DNA from: Nymphaea colorata
Lineage: Eukaryota; Streptophyta; Magnoliopsida; Nymphaeales; Nymphaeaceae
Length of the DNA: 64,000 nt
Assembly: GCF_008831285.2 (NCBI RefSeq)
Contig: NC_045151.1
Location: 3,159,544-3,223,543 of the forward strand
Reading direction: 5' to 3'
The notes under the pieces were generated by a model. That model did no database searches and had not been told where the DNA came from. It saw only the letters and a list, made by a program, of their open reading frames with translations. The translations under genes and the position numbers were made by a program. This document shows, in pieces, positions 23,101 to 35,279 of this stretch. Numbering within the stretch: position 1 is the first letter of the stretch; the number at the start of each line of letters is the position of its first letter.

Positions 23101-26100
23101 GAGGAGGATAATTGTTGCATATCCTCTTGTTACTAATTTGTATACAACTTGTGCATATTACTATTTTAACATTAAAATATGAAGAAGCCAATGAATGCAT
23201 GAAATAAATAACAAATGATGCACTAAAAAACATATTTTGACTTTACCATTAGCCGGTTGCAACTCACAAAATAATCTCAAAGAATAAGAATGAAGAGTCG
23301 AGGTCTTTGGGCCCCTAACCCACAAAAGCATTGCCTCTAAATAGAAACTTAAATAATTTATAAGTCAATGTAGTAAATCATAATGTATCAATACACATAG
23401 AGAAGGGGATTAGAAGGAAGCTAGGAATAATCAAAGTTGTAGAACAAAGAGAGCACTAGAGATTGCTAGCAAGAAAAGGAAAAAAAAATAATGTAAATCA
23501 AATGAAACGTGCAAACCAACAACAGGTAAAACCATGCCATAGAAAAAAGAACAAGTATATAATACACTATAAAATCCTTATTATAATAGCAAGCTTTTTC
23601 ACTTATGATGTAATTGAGAAGTTGAGAAGAAAGAAGAGGGATCTGGATGGAAAGAAGAATATGGATCTAAGAGGATAGAAGGCAAAGCTAAGTAGCTAAT
23701 AGGAGACCACTTAAATGGACTTCCTACCATCTTAAACTTCTTCATAGAAATACTTTAAAAGGGAAAGAATGATGCAACCATATGAATGACCATTTGAATG
23801 ATACGTCTCTTGTTTGGCTCGAAGTTGACCTAGGTATAAGATAACTGGCTTCGACAGTGGTCCACAAGTGCATCAAACTTATTTTTGGGTTGTGTCTGCA
23901 ATAAATCAGGTCCATAATAAGTTTAAGACGGTGGAAAATTCATTGAAATAAATTCCTATAATCAATCCATTATTCATTATATTTAGGCTAACATGCATCA
24001 TTTGATTTCAAATGATCTTGTCGTCAAATATGCCTTAGTGAAATGTATTTTATAATGCTAATCATATCTTTAATTAAAAATCTTTGTTAGGCCATTATCT
24101 ATTAATATGCATAATCACCCAGTGTGTCTCTCACTTGATTTAAATGCATCTGCCCGTTGCCATAAAAACATGAAATTTCTTTTGACATCCTAATAATGAT
24201 ATCTAAATCATCACCACAATTAACCATGAAATCACTATCAACATCAACTAACAAATCTAAGTAGCAGATCATATTTGTAAAATAGAGAATAACCATCCCC
24301 ATCAAAACCATAAGAAGAAATGACTATGTGAAGTTGTCCATTTGAACTAATCTCCTATAAACAATCTATTGTTAATATCTGTTGCATTTATATGTAGCAC
24401 TATTGCCAAATAAATCTTGTTATTAAATTGGCTTTAGTCAAACACATTATTGAAATGCTAGTTGTCTCTCTTGTTAAAAATCATTATTAGATCACTCTTG
24501 TGTAAACATGTAAATAACCTTGTTCCATGCATATAAACCATGTGTCAACATGGTCAACCACACATGTATAAACCATGTAAGCCGCTGTATACAAACAATG
24601 TTGCACGATTTCATCATACACATTTTAAATTACAATGTGTAAGCAAAGTATTATGATCTTACAATCTATAAAAAACAAAAGTAACTATGATCAAGATGAC
24701 AACAACGATACCAAGGTCATCAGTAGTGACTTATATAAAATAAATATTGCAATAAATCTGACTGACCTAACATTTGGGATATTAGTGATGATTTCATGTG
24801 CAATCCACAATAAATGGTTTGATGGTGCAATATTTAATAAGTCGCTACTCTCTACATCCCACTATACAATATGATTTAAATAATATATTGCTATTTTAAT
24901 GATAGATCAACACCTGAATCATGTTGACTAGTGTTTTACATCGAAATTTAAAAATGTTATTGTTCTTGTATTAGTTTCCAATCTATTAATCAAACATGAC
25001 AAATCAAAATGGATAATTCTAACGTGAAGAATCAATAATCAATAAATGGGTCAGTTGTAACAAGCATAATCACCACCATGAAATGTACTTTGGCATTCCA
25101 TTGGTTGGTTAAAACTTTTAGAAGGATGTTTCTATTAAACAATAAAAATTCAGCTACCAAATTTAAAACCAAACTCCCACATAAAAGGTGAGTATGGGTC
25201 ACTCGCATGAGGGACAGAACCAACCAATATCCCAATAAATTTTACTTTATTAATCAAATCAATGCCAAAGTAATTACACTCTTCTCTAATTACAATCACT
25301 CAACCAAGCAAACAGACAAAAGATGACAAGAAAAATCTAACTAGACTGCTCCAAGCCATCTACATATCCAAGAGCCTTTTTTTTTTTTCCTTTTGCTCCA
25401 ACAAATGTTCTTCAATAAGCTCTTGATTGCATCCCTTAATTTGTAAAAAGGCTTACAAACCTATAAAACTCAAGAAAATAGTCCGGTAGCAAAAAAAGAT
25501 AATAAAACTACTCTAATACCTATATCTATGAAGAAGATAATTGAATCACAAGGATACCTATATGACTACTCTAATTCGATGCTTCCTAAAATTGGAAAAC
25601 ATAAGAACAATCAGTAAATTAAGTTAACACACCTAATCTACTTTACAAAATGCTCTAGACTATTTAAACAACTTGCAAAAATAGAAGAAAATAAAAGAGA
25701 ATAAATTATCTAAAGGAAAAAGACTATTCTACCCTACATATTGTAAATCAAGCTTGCTAAATAGCATTTAGAGAATAGAGTCTTTCGGAGGTCAAATGGA
25801 GTTAGATTCTACAAAATTGGTCTTGTTTGAAAACAAGACTTTGAAGAAGATTGCCCTGTTATAGAACTCAAAAATTCCACTGAAGTCACAAGATATGGCC
25901 ATTTTAACTTTGATAAAATTCTACCTTGAAAGGTTTCTAATTCCGAAATCTAGAAAAGTCAATTTTGGGAAAACATGAAAAACTCAGGCCAAATGACCTC
26001 CAATCTTGTTTAAATTTAGTCTGACATTGGACAAATTGGATTTGAAGAGTTTTAAAATCTTACATAGAATGCCAGCTTAAACTTTGTCCAAATCAGGTAT

Positions 26101-27880
26101 GACTTTCAACTCCAAGATGTTAACCTATTCTTGATTCACAAACTACTTCAAACTTAACTAAAGCAAGAAAAACACTATATGACTTCTCAAGCTAATATGA
26201 ACTAAGCACATAAAATATGAACTGCAATATTTTAAGAATTATAAGAACAAAAGCAACTACGACGTAGGCTATTCTAACCTAGAATAAAAAGAGAAGAAAA
26301 AGTCATTAATTTAAATTTCCTCCACAAGCAGGCAAGAAACGTCAAGACTATTCCAAATATAAGGCACACCAATCTAACAACAGTTAAACAATCGGCAATG
26401 ACAAAAACAATTTAACTAGGATGACAAAGATCAATCCATCCTTCTAACAAGGAACAATTTTGAATTAATTAATCTAACACTGAAGCAATTCAAAAATGTG
26501 AATTTTAAATAAAAAGCAACCAATAATGAAATCAACAAATGCTGGAAATTAAAAGTAATTTTACTAAGCTAACAAGGAACTTAAAAACAATTTGAAGTTA
26601 ACTAAAAAGGTGAAAACAAATTTTAAATGACCTATACATCCTCTAGATGGGGCCTACAAGGGACACATGTCCTCCTCAGATGGATTCCAGCATGAACTAT
26701 GTTAGACCCTTCTAGACTGTAACCTAGGATAAACAAAAATTAAACATAATTACTCTAAGGTAAAACAGTAAACAAAAGCAATTTACTTAGAATGCTTCTA
26801 GAATTAACTAAAGTAAAACTAAATTGCGTCAAACAAAATTAATTAACTAAGGTAAACAATAGTTAAAACTAAGGGTTACCTTCAAGTGAAGCCCAATATT
26901 AGGGAGGTCATCCCCTAGGATAGAGGAAAGGGACTAGAGAGAGGGAGAGAAAATAGGTGAGAGTTGAGCGAATTGGCGGAAAAAGAGAGATTTTAGGAAG
27001 GAAGAGAGAAGAGAAAAATGGGTCGACCTCTAAGGGGCCTATGACCTTTTTGCTCATCATTGAACCCCAAAAGCCCTACTTGACTCACAAGGGCCCATGG
27101 CCTTCTAAATGGACGTATAGTCCCCTGACATCATTTCTACATATAGTGGGCAAGAAGAGAAGGCAGCCCCTTTTGACCTTGTTCACACTTGAATCAAATA
27201 GAGACACATGTGCCCAAAGCTACATTTTCCTACTGTTTTAATGAAGTCCTATTTGTAAGTTATCTGTTGCCTACCTTACTCTCACTGCTTCATCATTTTC
27301 TTGTGCATGTTTGCTCATGAGGTTACCTTTTTTAATTTATTTTTGTGTGCATTTTGAATACCAATGCTGGACTCATCATCCCTGCGAGGCAACATAGAGG
27401 TTGAAGTAGTCAGCCTATGTGAGACACTCAGAAAGAAGATCTAAACTGGTCATAAAAAGTTGCCAATATGGTTAAGGGTCTATATTGATGCAACTATGTC
27501 TATATTGGTGAATATGCATCATAAAAAGTATGGCCATAAAATATATATTGGTGATTCTTGTCACTGGAGATCAATTGATGGTATTGTTTAGCTTCTTGCT
27601 TATGCAGCAATTCTTCCTTCATCATCTATTTCTTTCTATTCATATGCCATCGTTATGCATGATTTTTTTGTCATTTTTGCAGTTCTACCATTATATGTTG
27701 TAGTTGTTTAACTATGTTGAGGGCTTTGGTTTGTTAATGATAGGTAACTATATCTAAAGATCATAATGTCACTCTTAATGAACTGGTGATAAGAAAGCCA
27801 TTGGAAAAGGTATAGCCAAGTATGCTTTCTCTTCTCTATTATTTTAATAGCATGTTTAAGGTGGCTTTTTTCCTTGAAAC
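23101..27880. other. AT-rich intergenic DNA
   Basis: No gene or transposon domain was recognised in about 4.8 kb. Short open frames (23463-23678 plus, 24311-24102 minus, 26957-27241 plus) carry no motif. The stretch is strongly AT-rich and looks like decayed repeat DNA. Confidence 0.5.
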
Positions 27881-27904
27881 TGCCAGCTCTTTCTCCCTCT
27901 TTAG

Positions 27905-27972
27905 CTTTTGGTGGACCCATTAATGAGCTTGTCAAGGGAGGGACAACAAGCAACATCAATGTAGTCTTGAAG
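27905..27972 (+). CDS. Candidate exon of an unidentified plus-strand gene (weak)
   Basis: The segment lies between a good acceptor (ctccctctttag) and a GT donor (TTGAAG|gtgtgt), and reads FGGPINELVKGGTTSNINVV. I do not recognise the family. It is listed only because the splice context and composition differ from the surroundings. A similar isolated candidate is at 36635-36735. It could easily be chance. Confidence 0.15.
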
Positions 27973-29261
27973 GTGTGTGGTCTGCATATGACACCCATGA
28001 AGATCACTCTTTTCTTGTCTCCTTCTTGCTCTCCTTATTGCTTGCTGCTTGTTTTTATTTTTTCTTGCAAGATGATGAGAAATGGGAGCATGAAAGGTTG
28101 TTTTTTGTGGACACATGTAGAAACTTTGAAATTAGGTTTTAAACCTAAAATTTCATCTATTTTTTAATGGGTTTCCCTTTTAACTTGAAAAATTGGGCAT
28201 TCTTCACTCACTCGCTTTATTTCATAGTGTTTCTCACTTGTTCTCAAATTGTGCTATTCCGCAACAAGAACCTCACCCTGTTGAATGAATATAAAATAAT
28301 ATATTTCATGATGATGAGAGGTCATTGTAGTTGGTAGACCTAAGAGTCCCATTGTCTTTTGTAAGAGCTTATTAAGCTATTTTTCCCCTTTATTAGAAGA
28401 ATGTTTAGATGTTTGTTTATATCTTTGAATGCAGTGTATGTTAATCGTCATAAACTTAATGTATACAAGTTGTTAGAGATGAACTATTTTCTTTTGCTTG
28501 ACTAATTGTAATCACCCCAAAATTTTCTAAAATGCTACGCTCTTTTACCAAAACACAAAATCCAATTTTTGGACCTATATCAAATCCAAAACCACAATTC
28601 AAACCCAAAAGTCAAAATTAAGTTCGAAACAACAAAATTTGAGCATCGAGTGTGTGCAGACCTTCCCTTTATTTTAAGGTCTCATTCTCACGCCAAAACA
28701 TGTTTTTAAACCCAAGTCGCATGCTCGAACTAGTCGACAACCGACTGAACCAAAATCAGATTTGGAGTGAGTTTGGAGTCGCTCAAAATGGAGTCGGCCA
28801 CCTATTTTTAACAAAAACTTTTCTTTTACACAAAAAAAAAGATTTATGCTTCCTATACAAACCACATTTTTATTTTATTTTACCAGATTTTATTTGATTT
28901 TATTTAAAAAAAAATTGCGTCCTGTGACGCACAGTCGCGCGACCTCGCGGTCGGCGATCGCATGCGCGGTCTCGTGCACAGGCGCTGTTGAGCAGACTTC
29001 CAGGGCCTGCCTAATGCGCATGCCCCATTTTTTTTCAAAAGATTGATCGTTGGAGGGCATTTTTGATCATTTTTAAAGGGCATTAGCTCTACCTACACCC
29101 AAAAAATGGATTTTCAGGTCTAACAACCAATCATACTCATTTCAAACGTATTTCTTTTTCAAAAAAATTGAAAATAGTTCAAAATTATTTGAAATTCGTA
29201 TGAAAATATTATAAAATTAAAAAAAAAAATTGAATTTTGAGTTTTGGCTCCAAAACTCTCT

Positions 29262-29273
29262 ATAAATACCCTC
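29262..29273 (+). promoter_or_regulatory. TATA box of the long LTR-like repeat
   Basis: CTCTATAAATAC is preserved in the oppositely oriented copy (about 63591-63602 on the minus strand) and followed in both by a pyrimidine-rich leader. This fits the U3/R junction of an LTR promoter. Confidence 0.6.
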
Positions 29274-29630
29274 ATTTTCCCTTCTTGGCCAAAGAGCTAG
29301 TCCTTAGAGAAGCCTTAGTGCATTTTCACTTGAGGACTTAGAGTTTTTAACTCTCTTCCTCCATTTCTCTCTTCTTCTTTCTTTTCATTTCTCTCTTCTT
29401 CTTTCTTTTCATTTCTCTCTTCTTCTCCAACTTGAAGCAAGCTTCGTCAAGCTACAACTCTTTAAGGGAGCACGAAGATCTCTTGGAGGCCGATTCTTCA
29501 TCACTTTAGAGCTCTATTCAATGTGAGTCTAGTATCATTCGAAACAATGGTGGTCATTTTCTCCTCAAATCATTCTCATAAGAGGTATGTAACTCATATC
29601 CCACTCCATTCTTTCTATTTTCTTTCCTTC

Positions 29631-30130
29631 ATCTCACCATGGCTATACAAGATAGCTCTAAAAACTTTATTTTAGAGTAAAAAAGCTATTCTTGAGTATA
29701 CCGGAAGCATGAGAAGGTGAAGTAATATTTTATTTCATGATTGAATCATGCTATCTTTTTTTTTTTTTTAACATAATTTTGTTTTGCTTCTCCCATTTTC
29801 CTCTCCTCTTCATCTCCCCATGGCCATATGAGATAGCTTTCAATCTCTATTTTATAGAGTCAAGAGACTATGCTCGTGTGCATCGGGAGCATGAGAGGAG
29901 ATGTTATTTGATTTTTTTGATTGCATCATGTTCTATCTTTTCATGAATGTAGTATTGTTGTAATGTTTTTTTTCCTCTCTTCTTCATCTCCTCATGGCCA
30001 TATGAGATAGCTCTCAATCTCTATTTTAGAATCAAGAGGCTATGCTCGAGTGCACCGGGAGCATGAGAAGATGAGACGATATTTCATTTTATGATTGAAT
30101 CATGCTCTCTCTCTCTTTCCTTGAATATTG
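29631..30130 (+). repeat. Three tandem units of about 175-180 bp
   Basis: Units begin at about 29631, 29812 and 29986 with ATCTCxxCATGGCxATA, and continue AGATAGCT, ATTTTAGAGT, GGAGCATGAGA and ATTGAATCATGCT. The other copy of the parent repeat (about 63220-63320) shows roughly one unit, so the expansion is specific to this copy. Confidence 0.9.
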
Positions 30131-31720
30131 ATTTGTTTTAAGATATTATCCATGCATAGTTATCTATATGTGAATGCACGGTGAGAGTAAGATTGTGGTT
30201 TGAAACTCTTCATTCTTATGCTAATTTTTGAAGTTGTGACTTGTCCAACTTGGAAAAAAACCCTTACGAATATGTATATGTTAATATGTATTTGCATGTT
30301 ATTTTGCGTTAGTTTCCTTTTAATCGTTCCATTATGAACCCTAATGAGCATCTTATTGTATGGTTTGTTCTTCTTCCATACCCAACGGTAGAAGAAGTAT
30401 ATTTCCTTGTAACCAACAAAATGATTATGTTTATGTTCATATATAAAAATATTTGAAATCATGCTTTCCAAAAAATTTTCAAAAGAACCTTTCTAATGTG
30501 GTTTTGGAGACTTAGCTTGGACTCTTACATGAGTTCGAGCTCCCCTCCGGCCTACATCAAACTTGAAGTTGGTTATTTTAAGCCCTTGATTTTGAATCTC
30601 ATAAAGACACGTATGTATATACATGTTATATAAATATATGTCCACATGATGATTCCATTTATCCTTCTCTCTCTACGTTTCCATTTTCTATTTTATAAAT
30701 TTTCATATACACATGAATGCGTATATACATGTGTTTTTTTCTCTCTTTTGAATCTTTTATTCAAGACAAATATCTTTTCTTACAAATTTTCCTATTTTTT
30801 TTCCTCTAAAAATCTCTCTCTATTCAAATCAATATCATTTTTACGAACTATCATATATATGTACATATGTGATGATATGTACACGTATATGTATATCTTT
30901 TTCTCTTTTTTTTTTTATGAGAGTCTTTCATCTTTTCCATTCTTTTGAACATTTTCCCTCCAAGATCTTTTTATTTACTGACTTCACTAAGACCAAAAAT
31001 CAAGTAATGACCCAATGTTGGATTCATGCTTGAAGGTCTACAACCCCAATTCATTTTTGAAAACTTTTCCTTCTCATATATGGTAGTTATCAAAACAAAA
31101 ATCATGGATGTATGTGATGGTAGGAATGCCTTTAGATGAATGTTGTGGTATGAATGAATCCTGTAGGATCAATACATTCATGCATCTACAATCACTTAAT
31201 ATCACTTATGATCACAAGCACCTCTCTAAAGATCTTAAGCAAGATGAGATGAAACTCTAACTAGGTAGTAACCGAATTAGAGCAAAATCTCAAGCCTACC
31301 TAAAGTCTTAAGAGAACATTAAAGTGATTTCAAAATGATTTTCCAAGTTTTCCAAATGATATGTACAAAGATTTTTCAATTCTAGTTTTTCCTAAAATAT
31401 TTCACATTATCAAGTAATTCTTCAAGAACCTTTTCAAAAGTTTAAAATATCAATTTTTCAATATTCTTTTACACCACATATAGAAAGATGTTCAAGCAAA
31501 AACGAAATGCATCACTAATAAACATAGCCCTTGGATTAATTCTTCCGGGTAAAAGTGCAGGGAACGATCGATCCTCGTACTGATGGGTGAGTCCCCATTC
31601 TCTCATTTTCAAAACAAAATTCATTTTTCTGGAGCACTCCAAAAACTAATACCAAAATTTTTGGGGATGCGAACACTAATTTTCTATAAATGTCCTTTCT
31701 CAAAAAGGCATATTTTTTCA

Positions 31721-33002
31721 TCACGTTAATAAGTTCCTAGGATTTTTTGATATCTAACGCTTGATTTGGTGGCTGTTTAGTTATTGGATTTCTGAATACC
31801 ATGTGCAATTATGAGCTATTATGAGACTTAGATATGTTTCTAATCAATATTTGTTTGCTATCCATTTATGGCTTCATTATAGTGCTTAATGTTAGTACAT
31901 ATATATTCACCATCAATTACTATTTAATAATTCTTACTTTTACGTGGCCGCTAATGTGCTTTTTGTTTGTTTTTTCCAGTGTTTTCTTATGTCAGTCTTA
32001 TTGACTTTTAAGTTATTTATCCTATTCATGTTTTCCATATAAGTCCTTATCATTTATCATATATATATAGAACTCAACTGTGAAATTCTTTTTGTGCTAG
32101 ATCCTCGTTAGAAGATTGGATTTTGTTATGCAAGATTCATTAAGTAAAATGTAAGTTCTTTGTTCTTGTTTAATTTATAATTTTTATTGTCGTACATCAA
32201 ATTCAGATGTGTCTTCACTGTCATAATAAAGTTAATCAAATTTTCATAAATGGGGCACTGTTATGCATGTAATTTGTTACTCTTTATTATATATGTTGAG
32301 TGTTAGGAAATTTTGGCTCACATTATTACTTAGTTGTTTGTTTTTCTTTTCATGGGTTAACCTCAGGCAGTTTAATCTATGTTATCATGTATTAGTACCT
32401 TTTTGGGTTCCTTCATTTAAGAACACATAAATTGGTTAATCTAGCTGATTGGTATCCTTCCTTTCAATATGTTTCTTTGTTGTATCATCAATGGTAGATA
32501 CCCCAAGTTTTTCATATGTTAAAATTACTATTTTGCCCTTCATAATGTGATTTCAAACTAGTTTTTAAAACATGATTGCAATAGTTGGAGGCATTTATCA
32601 TAACATAACTCCAAGACCTAAATCTTGATCACTTAAGTTGCTGCCAACCTAAAAAAGACTATTTTGCCCTTGCGACATACCACATTAGCCTAGAATTAGG
32701 AATTTCACTCAAGAACTTTGAGAATTGCCTAACACAGTAATTAGGGTAGTCATCACCTTTATAAGTATAAAGCCCCCAAATTTTGCCATCATGTCAAATG
32801 ACCATTTTGCCCCTGAATGTTGAAAAGTTTCATAAACCTAATAATTATCTAGAATAAACTCAAATAAGGTGATTCTTCGCTCTACAAATCTCTAAAAATA
32901 ATTGAAATTAGCTCACCAGCTTAAGTCAACTCCCCCTAGCTCAAATCAACATAACTTTAAATTGCAAGTTTTTAGCTCGACCGTATCTCACAGGTTTCCA
33001 CT
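31721..33002. other. AT-rich intergenic DNA
   Basis: No gene was recognised. ATTTTGCCCTT-like segments recur three times (about 32530, 32660, 32805), hinting at a decayed LTR. Confidence 0.4.
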
Positions 33003-33350
33003 GAATCTCTCTCTCTCTCTCTTGTTTTCAGGGGTTTGAGCTGAATTTGAGCTCCATGTGATAGAGTGAGCAAAAGCTGAGCTAGTATTATGTTTAACAT
33101 GTATGAATCAATCTTCTGTAATTCGATTTTAAGTTCACTCATCCTGATTTGAGTTCAATTCAGTTTCGAAGGCCCCAGAGCTTACTCTCTCTCCTATTTT
33201 TAGGGATTTGAATTGAATTTGAGCTCAACTTAATAGAGTGTGCTAAATTGAGTTAGGACCATGTTTATCATGTATAAATCAATCTTCCCTTAGTTCAATT
33301 TGAGTTCATTCATCTCGATTTGAGTTCAATTTAGTTCTAATTATATCAAA
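33003..33350. repeat. Two-copy tandem duplication, period about 180 bp
   Basis: Both copies start with a CT run, continue TTTCAGGGGTTTGAGCTGAATT or TTTTAGGGATTTGAATTGAA, then GAATTTGAGCTC and ATAGAGTG, and end TTGAGTTCAATT. The divergence is noticeable. Confidence 0.8.
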
Positions 33351-34180
33351 GCACATTTCTAGTACTTGCTACACTCTATAAGCAACTGTCAAGCTCATTT
33401 CAACTAAATCATATTATAATTATCTGATTTTTTAGCACATCCTTACTGGTAAGTGGCTGATCCAAGCAACCCAAGCTCCACAGTACAAATTCCAATGATA
33501 ACCATATTTTTCAAGTCTCCCTTGGTTTCTCTTTATAAATATGACATCTATAACTTGAAAATTTTCTAAAATGGATTTTTAGAACAATTTGAGAGGAATA
33601 TTTAAATAAAACTTCAACCAAAGCCAATTTAGAAATAGGCCCATAGACTGGACTAGTCAGATCGAGAAAAGTCATTCAAAACTCCAAAATTGCATAAACA
33701 TAAGACATAAGACATGCCACATATAATTTAGTTTATGAATTTCTTTGGTTCCTAGAGTCTTGTTTCAAGTCAAATTCATGATTTAAACCTGTTTCAGTTC
33801 AAGCTGACACTCAGCAGTAAAAGTAATTTTTTATCCACATTTTTCATATAAACCTAGGATTATCTATCACATGTACCTAAGTTCATCAACCCTATCATTG
33901 TTCAACTTTAGAGCTCTAGTTGTTAGGTGCATAACAAATAATCCAGATCTTCACTCAAGGGCAAAATAGTTAATTTTTTAAAAATTTCTTACCCAAGCGC
34001 AAGGGTAAGACATCTATTTCATCTTAAAAAATATTGCTCTATACTTAGGTTATGTGGCATATATACCTATGTTCATAATATTTGGAGCATATATTTTCAT
34101 AAACATACTTAGAGCCATGAACTATTGCCATATAGATTTCTTATTTGGAATTTTGGTCCAATTCTCTTGTCACATCCAAG

Positions 34181-34370
34181 ATCCATTTTCTAGAATTTTC
34201 TTTGGATTCAAACCTGAATATGAATCTCAGAACCTTATTTGGGATCCATTTTCTACAACTTTTTCTGGATTCAAACCTTGATTTGAATTTTAGAGCCAAT
34301 CTAAGATCTATTTTCTAGAATCTCTTTGGATTCATTTCATGATCTAAATCTGAGAACCATATCTCAATCC
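34181..34370. repeat. Three tandem units of about 62 bp
   Basis: GATCCATTTTCTAGAATTTTCTTTGGATTCA recurs with changes at about 34180, 34243 and 34305, each followed by AAACCTGAATATGAATCT-like text. Confidence 0.85.
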
Positions 34371-34799
34371 AAAAGTCCATGTGCATAAATGTAGATATAA
34401 GAGAAAAATATCATGTGTGTTTTCATTTATTATACCAGATGTCCATCTAAACCATTGCTCATGAATCGTTCATAACTTTGTAAAATCAACATCTCTCGGA
34501 TATAATAAATTTTCATGAAGATTTGGCTTTGGAATGAGAAAAATATGGCAAAAATACAGGTTTTAAAAGAGAGCCAAATGAATAGTCAAGCTTAAAAAAG
34601 AGCAAAAACTTTGGAGAGTCTTAGTAGATTCTTGGATTGGAGCTGCAGTATCACTCACACAAGGATGAAATTAGACTCAAGCAGAGGCCATGGGAGCAGG
34701 CTTTGTCAATGTCTTCAGTGGTTCATGTAATTTCTTTTTTATTCTCCTTCTTTTCTTTATTTTCAGTTTAGTTTTTCGTTCCTAGATCCTTCATAATAC

Positions 34800-35240
34800 A
34801 CATACTGAGATCAGTAGTGGAGCCAGTGTGGGGCTGGCATGGGCGCCTGCCCACACCAGCCCAAGATAGCTCCATGTGATGATTTGCTTGTTGACATAAC
34901 ATAACAAGCAAATCATCTTGTTGACGCCGGGTTGCCCATGCCAGAAATGGATCGGGTCCAGCAGTAGTAGTCGGCCTGCCCATCACGCCCAAAATCACCA
35001 TGTGAAATGTTGCCTCACGAGTCACGCCTGTGTTGACGCCGAGTTGCCTATGCGATGAGCGATCTAGCTCCACCAAGAAACTTAAGACAGTCAGCCCGCC
35101 CATTACACCCAAATTCATCGAAACTCAAAAAGGGGAAGGCCGAAGGGGCGAAGCGCGGAAGCCACGAAACGGTGAAGGGCAAGGCCGCAAGGGCCAAGGG
35201 CCAAGGGCGGCACGCCGGCAGCAGCCAGCAGCCGACAGGG
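34800..35240. repeat. GC-rich segment with about 111-bp tandem units
   Basis: GTTGACGCCGGGTTGCCCATGC (about 34921) recurs as GTTGACGCCGAGTTGCCTATGC (about 35032), each followed by a GCCCATCACGCCCAAA or GCCCATTACACCCAAA segment. The GC-rich part continues to about 35240. Reading frames on both strands are long here only because of base composition; none has a recognised domain. Confidence 0.7.
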
Positions 35241-35279
35241 CAGTGGGCGCCAGGTGATTCTTCTTCTTCTTCTTGAATG

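Larger units (their letters stand above)
28507..31720 (+). mobile_element. Long LTR-like repeat, copy 1 (solo)
   Basis: A probable start is TGTAATCACCCC at 28507. Features in order: a GC-rich patch (28910-29030), an AT-rich stretch, a TATA box (CTCTATAAATAC, about 29262), a CT-rich leader with TTTCTCTCTTCTTC units, tandem 175-180-bp units (29631-30130), and a tail containing GGATGCGAACAC near 31667. The reverse complement of about 61560-64000 shows the same blocks in the same order, so this is a dispersed element. No gag or pol is seen in either copy, so a solo LTR or LTR plus leader of a large retrotransposon is the best reading. The exact ends are not established. Confidence 0.65.
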
